Part shown: positions 52,601-64,000 of the stretch, in pieces
How the letters are laid out: every line of letters begins with the position of its first letter
How positions within the stretch are numbered: the first letter of the stretch is position 1
The notes under the pieces: generated by a model
Databases searched by the model: none
What the model was told of the DNA's origin: nothing
Seen by the model: only the letters and a program-made list of their open reading frames with translations
Source of the DNA: Mycteria americana
Lineage: Eukaryota > Chordata > Aves > Ciconiiformes > Ciconiidae
Reading direction: 5' to 3'
Assembly (NCBI RefSeq): GCF_035582795.1
Contig: NC_134366.1
Coordinates: forward strand, 32,225,661-32,289,660
DNA: 64,000 nt
Position numbers and translations under genes: made by a program

Positions 52601-54581
52601 TAAGATGTAGAAAACAGAGCGGGGTACATGTACAATAATGCAAGGAGCAATTGCAATAAATACGTTAAGCTTCCCAGTAGAAAAAAAAAAATTCCTGAAA
52701 AATGAATAATATAACATAAAATAATAATTCTATATATAAATTCATAGAGGTGCAGTAGTCTAGACAAATAGTTCATGTATTTTCTTCTCAGAGGAAATAA
52801 ATACATTCAACAGTATGGTTTTCTTATGTAACACAAAGTCTATTCTCTTAACAATGGTGTAGCAAAAAGGATGGGTTCCACAGAAAATTATATGCCATTT
52901 CTATCCCCTTTAAAATGGTACTTCAACTGGACAGCAGTAATTATCAGCAATAATTTACTGTTTCCTCAAGGCAGTAATTGAAATGTAAGAACTGTCCCTT
53001 TTTCCAGGTTTGTTCTCAATCGTACAGGCAGCTTCTGCTAGCATTATCAATCAGATAGCAGGGATTTTGCACAGAGCAAGCAATCAAGACTAAAAAAGCA
53101 CATGTTACTGCCAGCATCCTTCCATAAGTTCTCTTCTGTAATCTGGCAACTGAAAAATTACATGTCTTTTTCTTGAACAAGTAACTGCTGGGTTCAGTAC
53201 TGTTGCTCTGCACTGAGCCATCGCTGTAGAAGAGGTAAAGATAATGATATCTCTTAACTCCAAAAGGTTTCCTGGAATAAATCTCATAAAATCCCCACTG
53301 TTTTGCCTTCACACAGTGTGTGTTCACGTGGTTGTCCTCTCATTGCAGCATCTGAGCACTTACCATAGAGAATTAGAGTTCAGGAACTGTTCCCGCTGTT
53401 CAGCTGTACACTACGGTGTATCTGGGAAACATGAACTATCACAACCCTTTTCTGTCATCCTAACACATACATTATCAGCTGCCACACCTGTTAGCATCTT
53501 ACTGAAGGTGCTCCCTTTTACTTTTTTGTGTAGCTTTTAATTCTGCTACAGAAATAAAGCTCATGAAAGTGATCCAGTACCCTGGTTTGGAGAATTGCTC
53601 CCATCTGCAGTGGGATTTCTTCCTTGTCACATTACTGTTTTGTCATACTTAGAAGCTACAAGGCATCGGCAATTCATCTACTTAAAAACATAGGTCATCT
53701 TTAGGGAAACATAATTAGTAAAATTGTATATTAAAACATGTTACTAAGACTATATTCAACAATAAAGAGCTTAAATTTCTTCAACATCTTCTCCAAATGC
53801 TTGGTTAGCCTCTATAATTTATCGGAGAGAGATTCTTAGAGATACACCTTTCTTGTGTTTTCTGTAAACAGTTACTCAAAGAACCTCCTCTGAGCAAGCT
53901 CCTTCCTATTCCTATCCTATCCAGATTGCTGTTTACCTTCCCTCACTTCATATGTGTGGGCACTGAAACAAGAGACTAAATAATTTCTTTCATGTCTCCC
54001 TTAAACTGTAAGGATTTTTTAAATATTAGTTCTATTGTATAATTCAATCAGCACAGTCAAGACTTCAGCTTTAAATAAAACCTCCATGATATGAACTCTC
54101 AAAAGCACAATGGAAAACCTTCCTAAATTTTTAAAAAATAATTAGTTACTTTATACATTTTAGCATCAGAACGAACATTGGTTTTAGCAATAGAGACTAT
54201 AAATCTGATACGTCATCATAAATAAATGATCACACTGGGTAAAGGGATTCTGGGACTGCACCTTTTGAGTATTTTCCAAACTTTTGAAATAAATGCCTTT
54301 TTATTCCTAACTTGTGGGGAAAAAACCAGCATGATAAATTGAAAATGCAGTGGGTGTTGAACTATATAATAACAGTGTGTGAAGATGTTACGTAAGTAAA
54401 TTGAGTTAATGCTGATGACAATGGTTGTCTTTTAAACCGAAAGAGTCTCTTTCTGTCATTGAAGAAGTGAAAGTAAATAAATCAGTTAATATTTCTGACT
54501 ATTCTAATTTTTGTTACTCACTTAAAAAAGTTCCCAATTTTTTTTGTTCAGCTCTCTTCCCAGTGCTAACAGTACCCTTAC

Positions 54582-54642
54582 CGTGCAAGGAGTTTGCATC
54601 CAAGGTTCCCCATCTATCTGCATAGGCAGAGACTTGCTGGTC
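54582..54642 (-). CDS. DGKB: DGKB penultimate exon (20 residues plus one split codon)
   Basis: Seen: on the minus strand a 61-base exon sits between an AG acceptor (CCCTTTAG) and a strong donor (GTAAGG). Its first base G completes the Arg codon left open by the 56617-56737 exon. The remaining 60 bases give [20 protein letters not shown] and end exactly on a codon boundary. Known: the stretch PMQ-I/V-DGEPW is the hallmark end of the DGK accessory domain. The TSKSLPMQI and MQTPCT variants fit DGKB better than DGKG, which to my recollection has Asn-Lys-Leu-Leu and Pro-Cys-Cys at these points. The phase match and domain continuity make a chance resemblance very unlikely. The plus-strand 66-codon frame at 54425-54625 is only an antisense shadow of this exon. 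Confidence 0.94.
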
Positions 54643-55303
54643 CTAAAGGGATATATTTCATAGTATAAGAAAAAGTAACTAGACAAAATTGATAAATATA
54701 TTTATTAAGGAGGCATATATGTGATGGCACACACATATAATCCTGATTTACCCCTAAGCTTCTATGTAATCTGCAGTATGACCCAACATGCTTACAAAAG
54801 TAACCTAGTCACTTAGTAGGCTTAGTTTGATTTTCAACACACAAAGCAAAAACATTGCAAACATTTACACATCTTGCTACTAATATGTTACTCTCTCATG
54901 GCAGAATAGTCTGTAATTTGTGAAATAAAGAGTGAATTACACAAGAACTTCAGGAATAAACCTTATTAACTGAAAAGACAAAGGGACCTCTGCTATTTTT
55001 TATAATTTAGAATGACTACTATAAAGGAAATAAGAAATAAATTTTAGCTCTATCATCACCATTTATTAGAACTATAAAAGATGTTTTTACGCTTGTGTCT
55101 AACTCTGGGTTAGACAGAGCACTCACATAACATGACAGTTGTACTATATTCAGAGGCTTTAACATACCACGTTATAAATTTGAGTTGTTAGTAAAGGGGC
55201 ACTGTTTTTAACATAAAGCTACAGCCAGTGTTCCCTGTCTAGTTTTGTGTTCCCTCTCACATTAAGAAAAGTATAGACAAATGAGAAAGAAAAAAAAAAA
55301 AAA

Positions 55304-55352
55304 GGTCCTTTTTTTTTTTGGGTCTTTTCCAACCCTATATTTCTGCATTATA
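55304..55352 (+). mobile_element. possible CR1 3' terminus with poly(T) expansion
   Basis: GGTCC, an 11-base T run, then GGGTCTTTTCCAACCCTATA and TTCTGCATTAT resemble the CR1 3' end GGTCCCTTCCAACCC..ATTCTATGATT. It is short and low-complexity. Confidence 0.33.
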
Positions 55353-56149
55353 ATAGTTTGCATACAAGACTATTAGAAATAGCATGGAGTAGATAAATCT
55401 AATAATGGAAAAATGAGTCAACTGAGCACTCATGGTGGTCCATGGAAATTCTGGCTTGGACATTATTTGGAAAAGACTTACAGTTCATGGGATTATCCAC
55501 TGTTATCTATGGCCATAAGTGAAGGAAGGGAAGAATGTTCAATGACCTCTCACTTTATTGGTCTGGAAGAGTTCTGAATCCTTTGCAGTTGTGGTCCTGC
55601 TGACATGGGACTATAAAAATTATCTCTTGGAAACCAGAGAAGGTTGGAATGCCTCTGTGATCTTATTTTTCTTCCTCATCCACATGACAGAGTACTTTTG
55701 AAGTCAACATCACCCAGTCCTTGAGGAGAATCTCAAAAATATGCGATGCACTTTGGCAAATCCTACGTATTTTCTTAAAGTTTTTATTGCTGCTCTTCTG
55801 TTCTATGCTCATTTTAGGCTTTTGGGGCTTATAATTGTATAGCTTATGATTTTATTAAGATTTTGGAAAATTCTTCCTGAGAAATTCTTCACTGAGGAAG
55901 AGTTGACCATCTCTCTCTTCCAGTCCTTATCTAATCCAAAAGTTAGAATAATTATTTTCTCCTTGAGTCCTAATCCAAGTTTCCTCTATTGTAAATATTC
56001 TGGTCACTTTTAGCATAGTTAACGATAAAAAAACAACTAAATTGGCATGCTCCACCATTAGAGGCTTACACATACCAAAACATTTATTAATAGTGACTCG
56101 TCGGTGTTGAGTAAATAACAAATAAATTAAAAACAGAGCACTTTGACTA

Positions 56150-56230
56150 CCACAGATCAAAAAAGTGCTTTACAAATACTAATCACATGCTACTATTCCC
56201 TGGTGAGGTATGCATTATAAATGGGTTAAA
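56150..56230 (+). repeat. ancient MIR/L3-like 3' fragment
   Basis: AAAGTGCTTTACAAATACTA (56162 on), then CCCTGGTGAGGTATGCATTA (56198 on) recall the 'AAGCGCTTTACAAA…CCCTGTGAGGTAGGTATTATTA' segment of old LINE/SINE 3' regions. It sits in the short DGKB intron. Confidence 0.45.
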
Positions 56231-56603
56231 ATGTGTCAAAGTAATGGTAAATGACTTTTTGCTCAAAATTGCATGGAGTGTATGTCAATAATAAAACCCA
56301 AGATGTCCATGCCTTACTCCTTCTGCTCCAACTACTTGACAATATTTCTTCATAAAATGAAATGATAGTTGAATACAACATGTGAAGACTGACTGTAAAC
56401 ACCCTTTTTCTAGTTTTTTGACACATTTAAAGAAAGGAAGATGTATAGGCATAGAATATGGATGGAACAGATATATTTCATATATAAAAATGATACTTTC
56501 ACAAGCAATAACTACAGTAATTATGACTCTCAAACTACCAAAGAGAGTGAACTGATAATATATGAAACTTTACTGTTTCATTACAAGAGTGTAGTGCAAA
56601 TTA

Positions 56604-56765
<162 letters not shown>

Positions 56766-58744
56766 CTAGACAGCATTTTGACAGTGGTTATCCTGACTAG
56801 CAAGGATTGTCAAAAGACCAGCTGATAATAAAAGATGTGGAGAACAGAACTGGCAAAAATGATGATTCCTAAGAATTGATTGCAGCTTTAAGGTTGGACA
56901 TATCTGGGCCTGTTGCCACACCATTCTAAAATATCCTGACCAAAATGATTCTAAAATACAATAATAATCTCCATGGTATATTTTAATACATACATACTGA
57001 ACAAATAATCTTATTGTATGAGAAAATAGGAGAGACTCCTTCATTTAGGTTACCTGACACTCATAGAATGAGATGATTGCAGTTTAGAAATTTATGCTGT
57101 CCATTGTTTCAACAGGTATGTAAAATCTGGTAAAGGAAAAGTCAGTGCTCCAGACCCTATTGGATTCTCTTCCGTACAATCCTTTCCAGACGATGCGTAC
57201 AACTCTAATTTAGCCTTTGTGTGCATGCATGATTCTAGTCTTTAATTATGAGACCACATGTTATTTTTTACACTGGATCTTTGTCTCAATTAGTGCACAG
57301 ATTCAATGCAAAAAGGGCAGGAAAAAAACCCTTATATCAGCAACTATTCATCTAGCTTTCCTGAACTTCGTAGTGCTTGTTTGCACCCAGTTACATATTT
57401 TTGTTTCACACTGCTTTTTGATTACATAGCATTTTGGCATTAAACTTAAAAAAAAAAAATATATTGTCTCTGGTAAAATAAATATTAGTTTGTTTCAATT
57501 CAAGAAGCAAGGACAAATTCTGTCTAGAATTGCAGATACAAACAGAGATACAACCAGGAACCTGAACATTAATATAGCAGTCTGGTTTGAGAAGCAACCA
57601 AGCAAGGTAATGAAATATTATCCAGAATCAACTAGGGTGTTTTGTATGAAATGTTTTATATGTTCCTGTTTAAATACATGTTGCCAAGACCAGATGGACA
57701 AGAAAAAGAAACATTTTTTTTTTTTTAGCTGTATATTATGTGTGTTTTATAGATTGGCTGTTAATATCCATGTTTCCAAAAGGTACACTGTTCGGTGAAG
57801 CCCAGCAATGAGCTAAAATGTTAGTCTATCATCACATTGAAAAAACAAAGAAAGGAGAGCACATTACTCTTTGTATATTTTAAACCCTTCAACCTTTAAT
57901 GAAGGTAGAATTTCATGCTAATTATCATATCTATGAGGCTAGTCCAAAGTTTCAAAGGGAGTCTTTTCTGTTCACTTCTTTGGGCTTTGAATGAAGGTAA
58001 TTAGCTGAAAGAAGTACTGTGATAGGGGGGGAAAAAAAGTATTAAAAGCAATAGGATTTATGGTCTGGATTATTCTGCTTCCAACCAGAAAATCTGATAC
58101 TATCAAAGCCTTCATTTTTCTTCTTATACTTTCTTAATATTCTTTGTTATTTTCATTTTCTCATCACAGTGAAATCAGTTCCATACAATATGAATGAAGC
58201 AAAACCAAACCCTATTCTTTCCTATTAAGGAAAACCAGTAAGATGGACGAAAGGTTAAAATATACAATATGATTAATTTTAACTATACATTTTTGTAGTT
58301 TGCATCCCTGTAACACTTGTAAACCCAATTTTGTATGTCTGGCTTTCTGCTGAATTGTTTTTATCTTAAAATGTTTTCCTTAAGTTACTCACTTAAAAAC
58401 TGAACTCAGATTTAAACAAATTCTGCTTTTCTTGATAGCCATAAGGATTTAAATGGGCAAGTCCTACTCATTTGCAAAAGCTATTATATTATAAAAGCAC
58501 ACAGAACTTTATAGATGTACTAAATCATGAAAATGTTTCCAGCCAAAGAAAACATCAAATTCCTATTCACTGGGTTATTAGAAAATTATTATTTTTTAAA
58601 TGGGAGAATAATTAAGAACAGATTTTTATTACTGACAGCTCAGGCAACATATGCAAGATTCAGAATAGTGACATTTGCAGTGATATAAATTTGATGTATC
58701 ATTTTTCAATAGCTGTGAGATTAGTGTCAGTAACAGCAGGTAAC

Positions 58745-58800
58745 TAAGGGCCAAATCCTGCCCTTTGATCTATACCACACATCTCAAAAAATGTGGTATA
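58745..58800. repeat. MITE-like end and short inverted repeat
   Basis: AAGGGCCAAATCCTGCCCTT (58747-58766) matches the GGGCCAAATCCTGC terminus of a common palindromic family. It is followed by a 9-bp inverted repeat TATACCACA..TGTGGTATA (about 58771-58801). Confidence 0.4.
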
Positions 58801-59244
58801 TTAAACATTGGAAGATGGAACTGAACAATACTCTTATCTACCTAAAAAGTGAAGCTTTTTCAAAAACTTCACATTTGCCAAAGTTGCACATTCCCAAAGT
58901 GGGGTTATTTTAGGCCAAACATGAATATTTTTAGAATCAAGCTTACATTAGACATAACCTTCCTTCAGAAGCAGTAAAAACTAAAGCAAATGTAACATGC
59001 AATTATTGACTTAGGGTTAGTTCACCCTAATTGTTGCTAATATATTTGACCTGATGGTTTTGCATAGTCATATCCATTTCAACAAATCCTCGAGCTATAT
59101 TGACTTTGATAAGAACTCAGAGTGAGCAGAAGTGGAAAAGGGAGTGTGTATATTTTAGTCCCATTCTTCAAAGATGTTACATGGCTATAGGTACACTGGT
59201 TGAATATAAAGGGTCAAGACATCAATGAATGGATTACATTTGTT

Positions 59245-60125
59245 CTTAAAAGGTCCCCACCAAATACTCTGAAAGAGACTAAGCTCTATTAAAAGAGATC
59301 AGGTCTTCTATTAAATTAAAAGATAGGAAAGAGGAAGTAATTCTTCATTCTGGCAGAAGGCTATCACTGATTTCTCAGAAAGATCTGTGCTGGCCTCTGT
59401 ACTGCTCAACATATTCCCCTAAATAATCTGGAAATAGAAGTAGATAGTGAGTTACTGAGGATTCAATGAAGTAAAGACAAAAGCCAATTATAAAAAAAGT
59501 TTTGGAATTTTACAGTACTGAGTAATGGGGCAATACGAAGGCAGAAAATTCAATACATGTAACTTAATGCCCATGAGGAGAAACAGAGCTAACTACATAG
59601 AGCTAACTATATATATGTAGACTGTTATATGCATATATATTATATTTGAAAATAAATATGGAGTGTGTGTGTATATGTCCATATACACATGTATATTTGT
59701 TTTGCTGGGCTACAATTAATACTGTCATGCTGGAATTAGGATTATGGACTTACTGTGGCTACTTCTATGAAAATATCAGCTCAATGCTCAATAGTGATCA
59801 AATATCATCAAATATTATGACTGGTATATCCATACAGTATGGAGTTTGTAGTTCCCGTCCACTCAGCACTGCACAGGAAGATGTAAAATAACTGCAAATG
59901 ACAGAGCAACACACATGGTAACAAATATGGAGCAGCTTCTCTATGAAAATTAATTGGACTAGGACCCTTCAGGAAGTAAGGAGATGAATGGAGGAAAGAT
60001 GATATAGGCAGAGAAAATAATGAGTGTCATGGAGTAGGTGAAGACAGTACTGTAATTCAGTATCTCTCAAAATGTAAGAACTAAGGAGTTTCGTAGCACT
60101 TCTAGAACAAGCAGGAAATCCTTTT
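59245..60125 (+). mobile_element. old CR1 LINE fragment (RT C-terminal half and following region)
   Basis: Seen by nucleotide resemblance to CR1: 59245-59300 matches the FDKVPH-like segment, 59310-59560 the stretch around CTGTGCTGG..CTCAACATATT..AATCTGGAAAT, and 59570-59600 the segment ending AACTACATA. After an AT/GT-rich expansion (about 59600-59720) the element resumes at 59750 with the AAAATATC-GCTCAATG segment, the GGAGCAGCTTC segment and the GAATG..GTCATGGAGTAGGTGAA segment. It has many stops and indels and is much more diverged than the 24.5 kb copy. It lies antisense to DGKB within an intron. Confidence 0.82.
59600..59720. repeat. AT/GT-rich microsatellite splitting the old CR1
   Basis: Runs of TATATATATG, TATGCATATATATTATA and GTGTGTGTGTATATG. 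It lies between the two recognisable halves of the CR1 at 59245-60125. Confidence 0.75.
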
Positions 60126-60694
60126 TATGTAATATTTTGTTATATCATGATGCCATACTAGACTTTGAAATTCCCTAAATCACAAATTGATACAAATTTG
60201 GTAGGGTATCTTAACAGAATAATCACTGTAAGTTTGCTCTCTTATGCTTTATCTCTAATCATACAATACAGGTTGGTGTAAGAGGTCAGATACAGAGCTA
60301 CACAAACTTGTGGTTGACCTAGTATCACTGTTCGTGTTGTCTTCTTATACATCTCATAAATTGTAGACCAGAATAATGAATGCTGCTGTTCACTAAACAT
60401 CATTCATCACTTAAACGAGCTTATAATGTGGACTTTTCCATGACATGTATCCAACTGTGTTTGAGACCTAATTCAGAAAGTCACTTCTTTTCGATCCTCA
60501 AATTATATTCTAAAGCTACACACTCGTGTGCGCATCTGTGTGTGTCTCTACCAACTATAGAAGAAAAAACGTATCTCTTTTTAGGCATGTTGTATTTCTT
60601 CTGTATTCTACAGATTTTATTCTAAAGAGAAAATAACCAATTGGTGATTCTACTGATAAAATTCTCCAATGCATGATGCTTCACCTATTATAAC

Positions 60695-60860
60695 CAGTTT
60701 TAGGATGTTTAGGTTTAGGAAACTGAAGGTTAGATTTTCAAAAAGAATTTAGCAGCTAACGGCAAACAACAGCAACTACCAGATACTGAGCAGCTTTTCA
60801 ATCTAGCCAGGTCATTTAGTTGCCTAAATGAGAGCTGAAGTCTCATAGGTAAGCTATCAT
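60695..60860. repeat. MITE-like palindromic repeat fragment
   Basis: TTAGATTTTCAAAAAGAATT-TAGCAGCTAA near 60731 and CATTTAGTTGCCTAAATGAG near 60814 recall the palindromic family with 'GATTTTCAAAAGTGCCTAAGTGATTTAGGAGCCTAA' arms. It is highly diverged. Confidence 0.38.
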
Positions 60861-62249
60861 GGAGAGCATCTCAGTATTAGTGCATTAGGAAAGTGTTTTT
60901 TGACTGGTGCCTTGGGGTTCTTGAGTCCATTTGTTCTACTTTGAGCTCTGTGAAAGAGCTGAAGGCTCTCGCTTGTTTTCTATGTGAATGAGCTATTAGA
61001 GTGTGTGGGAATGTTTTCACAGCACCATGCCTCTCCTGCCCTCTTCCACAAACCAAAGTACTTCACGTGTCTCCTCACATTAGCCCCGTCAGTAAACAAA
61101 GCCAGCTCTCCCAGGGGAGCGCTGCTGTCAGCAGATGGTGGCTAGCACGCAGAGGGGCATCTGACCCCTTGCACTCATTCCTGATGGGGAGATAAAGTCA
61201 CTAGGGAGATGGCTGCCCATTTCTTCCCATCAGGCAGCAGGAGAAAGAGAAGTCAACAGAAACTTGAACAAGTGGCAGACAAAACACTGTACGTGAATAT
61301 AAGCCCTTTATAGCACTTCCCCAAGGCATGAAGAAATACACTTGGAGACTTTAAAGTCTCCTAGTGAGGAGTTTACATTATCCATTAGCTTGGCATTAGC
61401 TGAATGCTTCAATATTCAAAGTGAACACGCAGGAGAAAAACACATTTGGAATTCATCTATGAAGATAAAGCAAGGAAAGCAAAATGGGGTAGGGGGTGGG
61501 AAGAAGCATGGTGTGATTAGAAATACTGATTTACATAGACAACTTTCCCTCTGTAATGGAACTGGTTTTGATATCCAATTTATCTTCGCAATATATAAAT
61601 ATTGCTGTCCTGGCAAGAGATTGAATGACTCTATTATAACTTGGGGTTACTGCACTCACTCAGGCACATTTGCATAAAAACACTGTTGGTCAGTGGTAAA
61701 TCTGTCTCTGGCAGCAGTTTGTCTTCCAAGAGAAGGGGCTCCATGGCTTACTAAATGTAATCAAACCCTAGTAATCATCGCTCTGGAAATTTTTTGGTTC
61801 CAGTTAAAATACTGGATAAGAATTTGAAAACTGGTATGATGCCAGAGGATCCTTGAAAAACTCCTGAGCTCAATGCTCTGCACCACATGAATGCTTCACT
61901 ATCTTCCTAGAACACGGCATGTATTAAATCCACAGTTACCCATTATGCAGGAATGTGGCGTTCCTTCCATATGCAGGGATAGGGACCGCTGTTGTATAAA
62001 ATGCTAAAAATGTGTTTAACGTCACAGCATTCTCCTGATTTCAAATGAACGGCTTTTTCTAGACTCCTGGTTACAAGAAATCAGTAAATCAAGAGCAATA
62101 TGTACATCCTGGTTTTTGTTATGCTTTGCTTTAAAGAAGCTACCTGAAGTAACATGCCTCAATGTTTGTAATTGTTTATATCCAAGTTGTACCTGGAGGT
62201 CCAGATGATGTCAAGGCTCTGTTTTGTTACTGATTCACAGACATATAAC

Positions 62250-62575
62250 AAAAGACAGCCCTTGTCCCCAAGAATTTATAATATAGACAAATAAAACAGA
62301 CAAAGCATTGGGGAAAAATAATATCATTATGTCCATTTTACACAGTGAAAATTATACACAGACAAGTTTAGGTCCTGCAAAAGGTTTGTTCTCATACTCA
62401 GCTGGATATATTGTGTGTAGACCCACAAGAGTCGTAATATTTTTTCTACCACGTAAAGTTAAGCACATGAGTTTGCAGAACTGACCTGGCCAAGATGACA
62501 CATAAGTTTGTGGCAGAGACAGGAAATAAATCAGCAACTCCTGAATTTCAACCCTCTGCTTTTAAAAGTCTATTC
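62250..62575 (+). repeat. ancient MIR/L3-like element, interrupted
   Basis: The left part (62255-62368) carries CAGCCCTTGTCCCCAAGAA, ATAGACAAATAAAACAGAC and TCATTATGTCCATTTTACAC-GTGAAA. The right part (62490-62570) carries TGGCCAAGATGACACATAAG, GTGGCAGAGACAGGAAATAA and CAGCAACTCCTGAATTTCAA. Together they follow, in order, the well-known MIR/L3-type consensus (attatccccattttaca..ttgcccaaggtcacac..gtggcagagc..gaaccc). The two halves are separated by the MITE-like unit at 62370-62490. Assignment to MIR or to the related L3/CR1 3' ends is uncertain. Confidence 0.6.
62370..62490. mobile_element. MITE-like palindromic element nested in the MIR/L3-like repeat
   Basis: It begins with GGTCCTGCAAAAG and ends with AAGCACATGAGTTTGCAGAACTG-ACC. 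These ends are imperfect inverted repeats (GGTCCTGCAAA against TTTGCAGAACTGACC). The interior includes TACCACGTAAAGTTAAGCAC. The pattern matches a palindromic family recalled from archosaur and turtle genomes with GGTCCTGCAAA termini and central 'ACTCACGTGAGTA' motifs. It encodes no protein. Confidence 0.55.
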
Positions 62576-62849
62576 TCCCTCTTAATGTTGACTTCCAGGA
62601 TATATATCAAGTCCTACATCTATAGTATTTGACCCAGTTTTGAGTATTTTGCATTGCTGAGTTTGCTTGTAAACATTAAAAATCTCAGGTGGCTCCATAC
62701 ATCTATTTCATGCCAGTATTGATTCTCAACTCAAGTCTTTATTCTTGTCTTCATATTTTTTCCTGTTTTTAAAACAAAGCGAAACAAAACAAGCTAAGCC
62801 TGCCTTTTAGTGTGAAGAAAGGAAGATATATCACTGCTGTAATTTTCAC

Positions 62850-62885
62850 CCTGGTGAGATACTCAGATACGGTGATAATAAATTA
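62850..62885 (+). repeat. possible ancient repeat tail
   Basis: GGTGAGATACTCAGATACGG followed by TGATAATAAAT resembles the 'GCTCAGATACTACGGTGATGAG' tail seen in old amniote repeats. It is only about 35 bases. Confidence 0.28.
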
Positions 62886-62892
62886 AGCAGAT

Positions 62893-62990
62893 ATTTTATA
62901 TATATAAACACACACAAAAATGCGCACACATTTTATACCTATGTGGACATACACACATATGATATATACCCATATTTATGCATATGTGAG
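62893..62990. repeat. compound TA/CA microsatellite
   Basis: TTTATATATATAAACACACA, then GCGCACACATTTTATAC and ACATACACACATATGATATA. A degenerate dinucleotide region. Confidence 0.8.
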
Positions 62991-63104
62991 AAATTCAGTA
63001 CATTTTTGCTCTACCATCTGAATTGATGATGCACTAAATAGCTTTAATGGGGTAAGAATGCAAGGGTGCTATTTTTGACACTTAAAATGAATGCAATCAA
63101 TAAA

Positions 63105-63175
63105 ATCCTGTCTCTGCCGAATTCAGTGGCAAAACTCTTACTAACTTCAGCAGGGCCCAGATTTCACCCAGCATC
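63105..63175. repeat. MITE-like palindromic repeat fragment
   Basis: AAATCCTGTCTCTGCC followed by CAGTGGCAAAACTCTTACTA, ACTTCAGCAGGGCC and CAGATTTCACCC matches the diverged form of a family built around 'ATTGACTTCAATGGGGCCAGGATTTCACCC'. Only part of the palindrome is kept. Confidence 0.5.
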
Positions 63176-63433
63176 TTGTGTCTTGCATCAGTCTAGCACA
63201 GAGATTCTGTCCTCAGATGGAATCAGTTAACAGATATAGCTCAGCCTACTACTGTGTAATGGATTTTTTTTGTGTATATAATCACCTCCTGACTCTCATT
63301 AATCATTGAATGACAAGTTTCCCCCCAAAACAGGAGGGCAAACAAGGAAGAATCAGTCCTTATAATTAAATATTTTATGAAACTTTTTAATGTGCACAGA
63401 AGGCCTTTGTATAACTTTTCCTTAAGTGAACTT

Positions 63434-63452
63434 CCCCCCCCCCCCCCCCCCC
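63434..63452. repeat. C19 homopolymer
   Basis: Nineteen C in a row; on the complementary strand this is a long G run able to form a G-quadruplex. Confidence 0.95.
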
Positions 63453-63519
63453 AGTTTACCAGGGGGAAGGAGAGGAGAGTTCTTAATAGAAACTTTTTTG
63501 ATTAATAGTAAAAGAAGAA

Positions 63520-63550
63520 AAATAATAAAAAAAACCCCCAACCCATCCCA
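63520..63550. repeat. A/C low-complexity tract
   Basis: AAATAATAAAAAAAACCCCC followed by AACCCATCCCA. Confidence 0.7.
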
Positions 63551-64000
63551 GAGCATTCAAATTAAATCACTTCCACCCAAAAACTACTCCCAAATACCAA
63601 TGTTCAGATGTTCAACGTTTGAAACAAGAGGCTTCATCTTCCAGTTCAGGAGATCGTTATGGATAAGTCTTTTATGGTAAAGCTTGGCAGACAAAACGTA
63701 TTCTTTTTTTATAGATTTATTCTTTTAATAGTTTGAGGTACAATTGCATTGAACATGCTGCTGCACCAAAAAGCCCCCTATTATTTTAATCTGTATTCTT
63801 TTAAAAGTTATTTGTTCAAAAGGATTTCACTGTGTTACTCTTATACCCCCTTCATCCAACAGAACAAAAGCCGTTCTATGAAAGGAGTCTAAACTTGGAC
63901 AAACCGTAAAAAAAAAAGCAAAGTTCCTCTCTGTTTTTATCAAATTTGATTGCTGCAGCTGTTCCCAGTTTCTGTATTTTAAAAATAGCCTTATTCAGTG

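Larger units (their letters stand above)
44565..54581 (-). other. DGKB: last intron of DGKB (about 10.0 kb)
   Basis: The intron is bounded by the GTAAGG donor at 54576-54581 and the CCCCCAG acceptor at 44565-44571. It holds two MITE-like scraps near 46.1 and 46.7 kb, a 19-base poly(A) at 47185-47203 and the homeodomain-site-rich block at 48.9-49.7 kb. The remainder is unique AT-rich sequence. A 103-codon minus-strand frame at 53016-53327 has no recognised similarity. Confidence 0.88.

Noticed and set aside
53016..53327. 103-codon minus-strand frame as an alternative DGKB exon
   Set aside because: It has no similarity to known DGKB termini and does not join in phase at a recognisable acceptor.
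54425..54625. 66-codon plus-strand frame
   Set aside because: It is antisense to the DGKB exon at 54582-54642, whose splice sites and protein match explain the sequence.
57063..57085. CR1 3' end (CATAGAATGAGATGATTG)
   Set aside because: The match to the CR1 tail is too short and lacks the adjoining GGTTGGA-type sequence.

Overview
This is non-prokaryotic, AT-rich vertebrate DNA, most likely from a bird. There are no operons, ribosome-binding sites, CRISPR arrays or dense reading frames. The recognisable mobile DNA is CR1 LINE material plus old MITE-like and LINE/SINE-like fragments of the kind shared by birds, crocodilians and turtles. No Alu, L1 or endogenous-retrovirus sequence was recognised. 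Repeat density is low, which favours a bird over a crocodilian or turtle, but the species cannot be named from this window.

The one protein-coding gene I can support is on the minus strand. It is the 3' end of DGKB (diacylglycerol kinase beta). Three exons with canonical splice sites and matching phases lie at 56617-56737, 54582-54642 and 44457-44564 (coding part). Joined in that order they encode the last 96 residues of the protein, from the accessory domain to the stop codon. They fall below the usual ORF length cut-off. The 56738-64000 stretch is part of the intron upstream of these exons. The 3' UTR runs leftward from 44456, with its end uncertain. Everything to the left of about 43.5 kb looks intergenic. 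By analogy with the human gene order it would lie between DGKB and ETV1; this is inference, because no ETV1 exon was seen.

Mobile elements: a CR1 copy at about 24565-25975 (+) has lost most of its reverse transcriptase. An older CR1 lies at about 59245-60125 (+) inside a DGKB intron. A CR1 3' segment at 10186-10545 (-) abuts a reverse-transcriptase scrap of opposite orientation. Two short CR1 3' ends are possible at 36335 and 55304. An ancient dispersed repeat lies at 33320-33850. Several diverged palindromic MITE-like fragments (35.6, 46.1, 58.7, 60.7, 63.1 kb) are present. At 62.25-62.57 kb one MITE-like unit appears to be nested inside an ancient MIR/L3-like element.

Candidate regulatory blocks, judged only by texture and motifs, lie at 20.2-20.8, 27.4-28.5, 39.8-40.7 and 48.9-49.7 kb. 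The last sits in the final DGKB intron and is rich in TAATTA homeodomain-type sites. The rest is low-complexity A/C or T/G tracts, poly(C)-poly(A) junctions, a G-run pair, two clean inverted repeats and ordinary unique sequence. I found no novel multi-gene system; the most useful result is the DGKB 3' gene structure.
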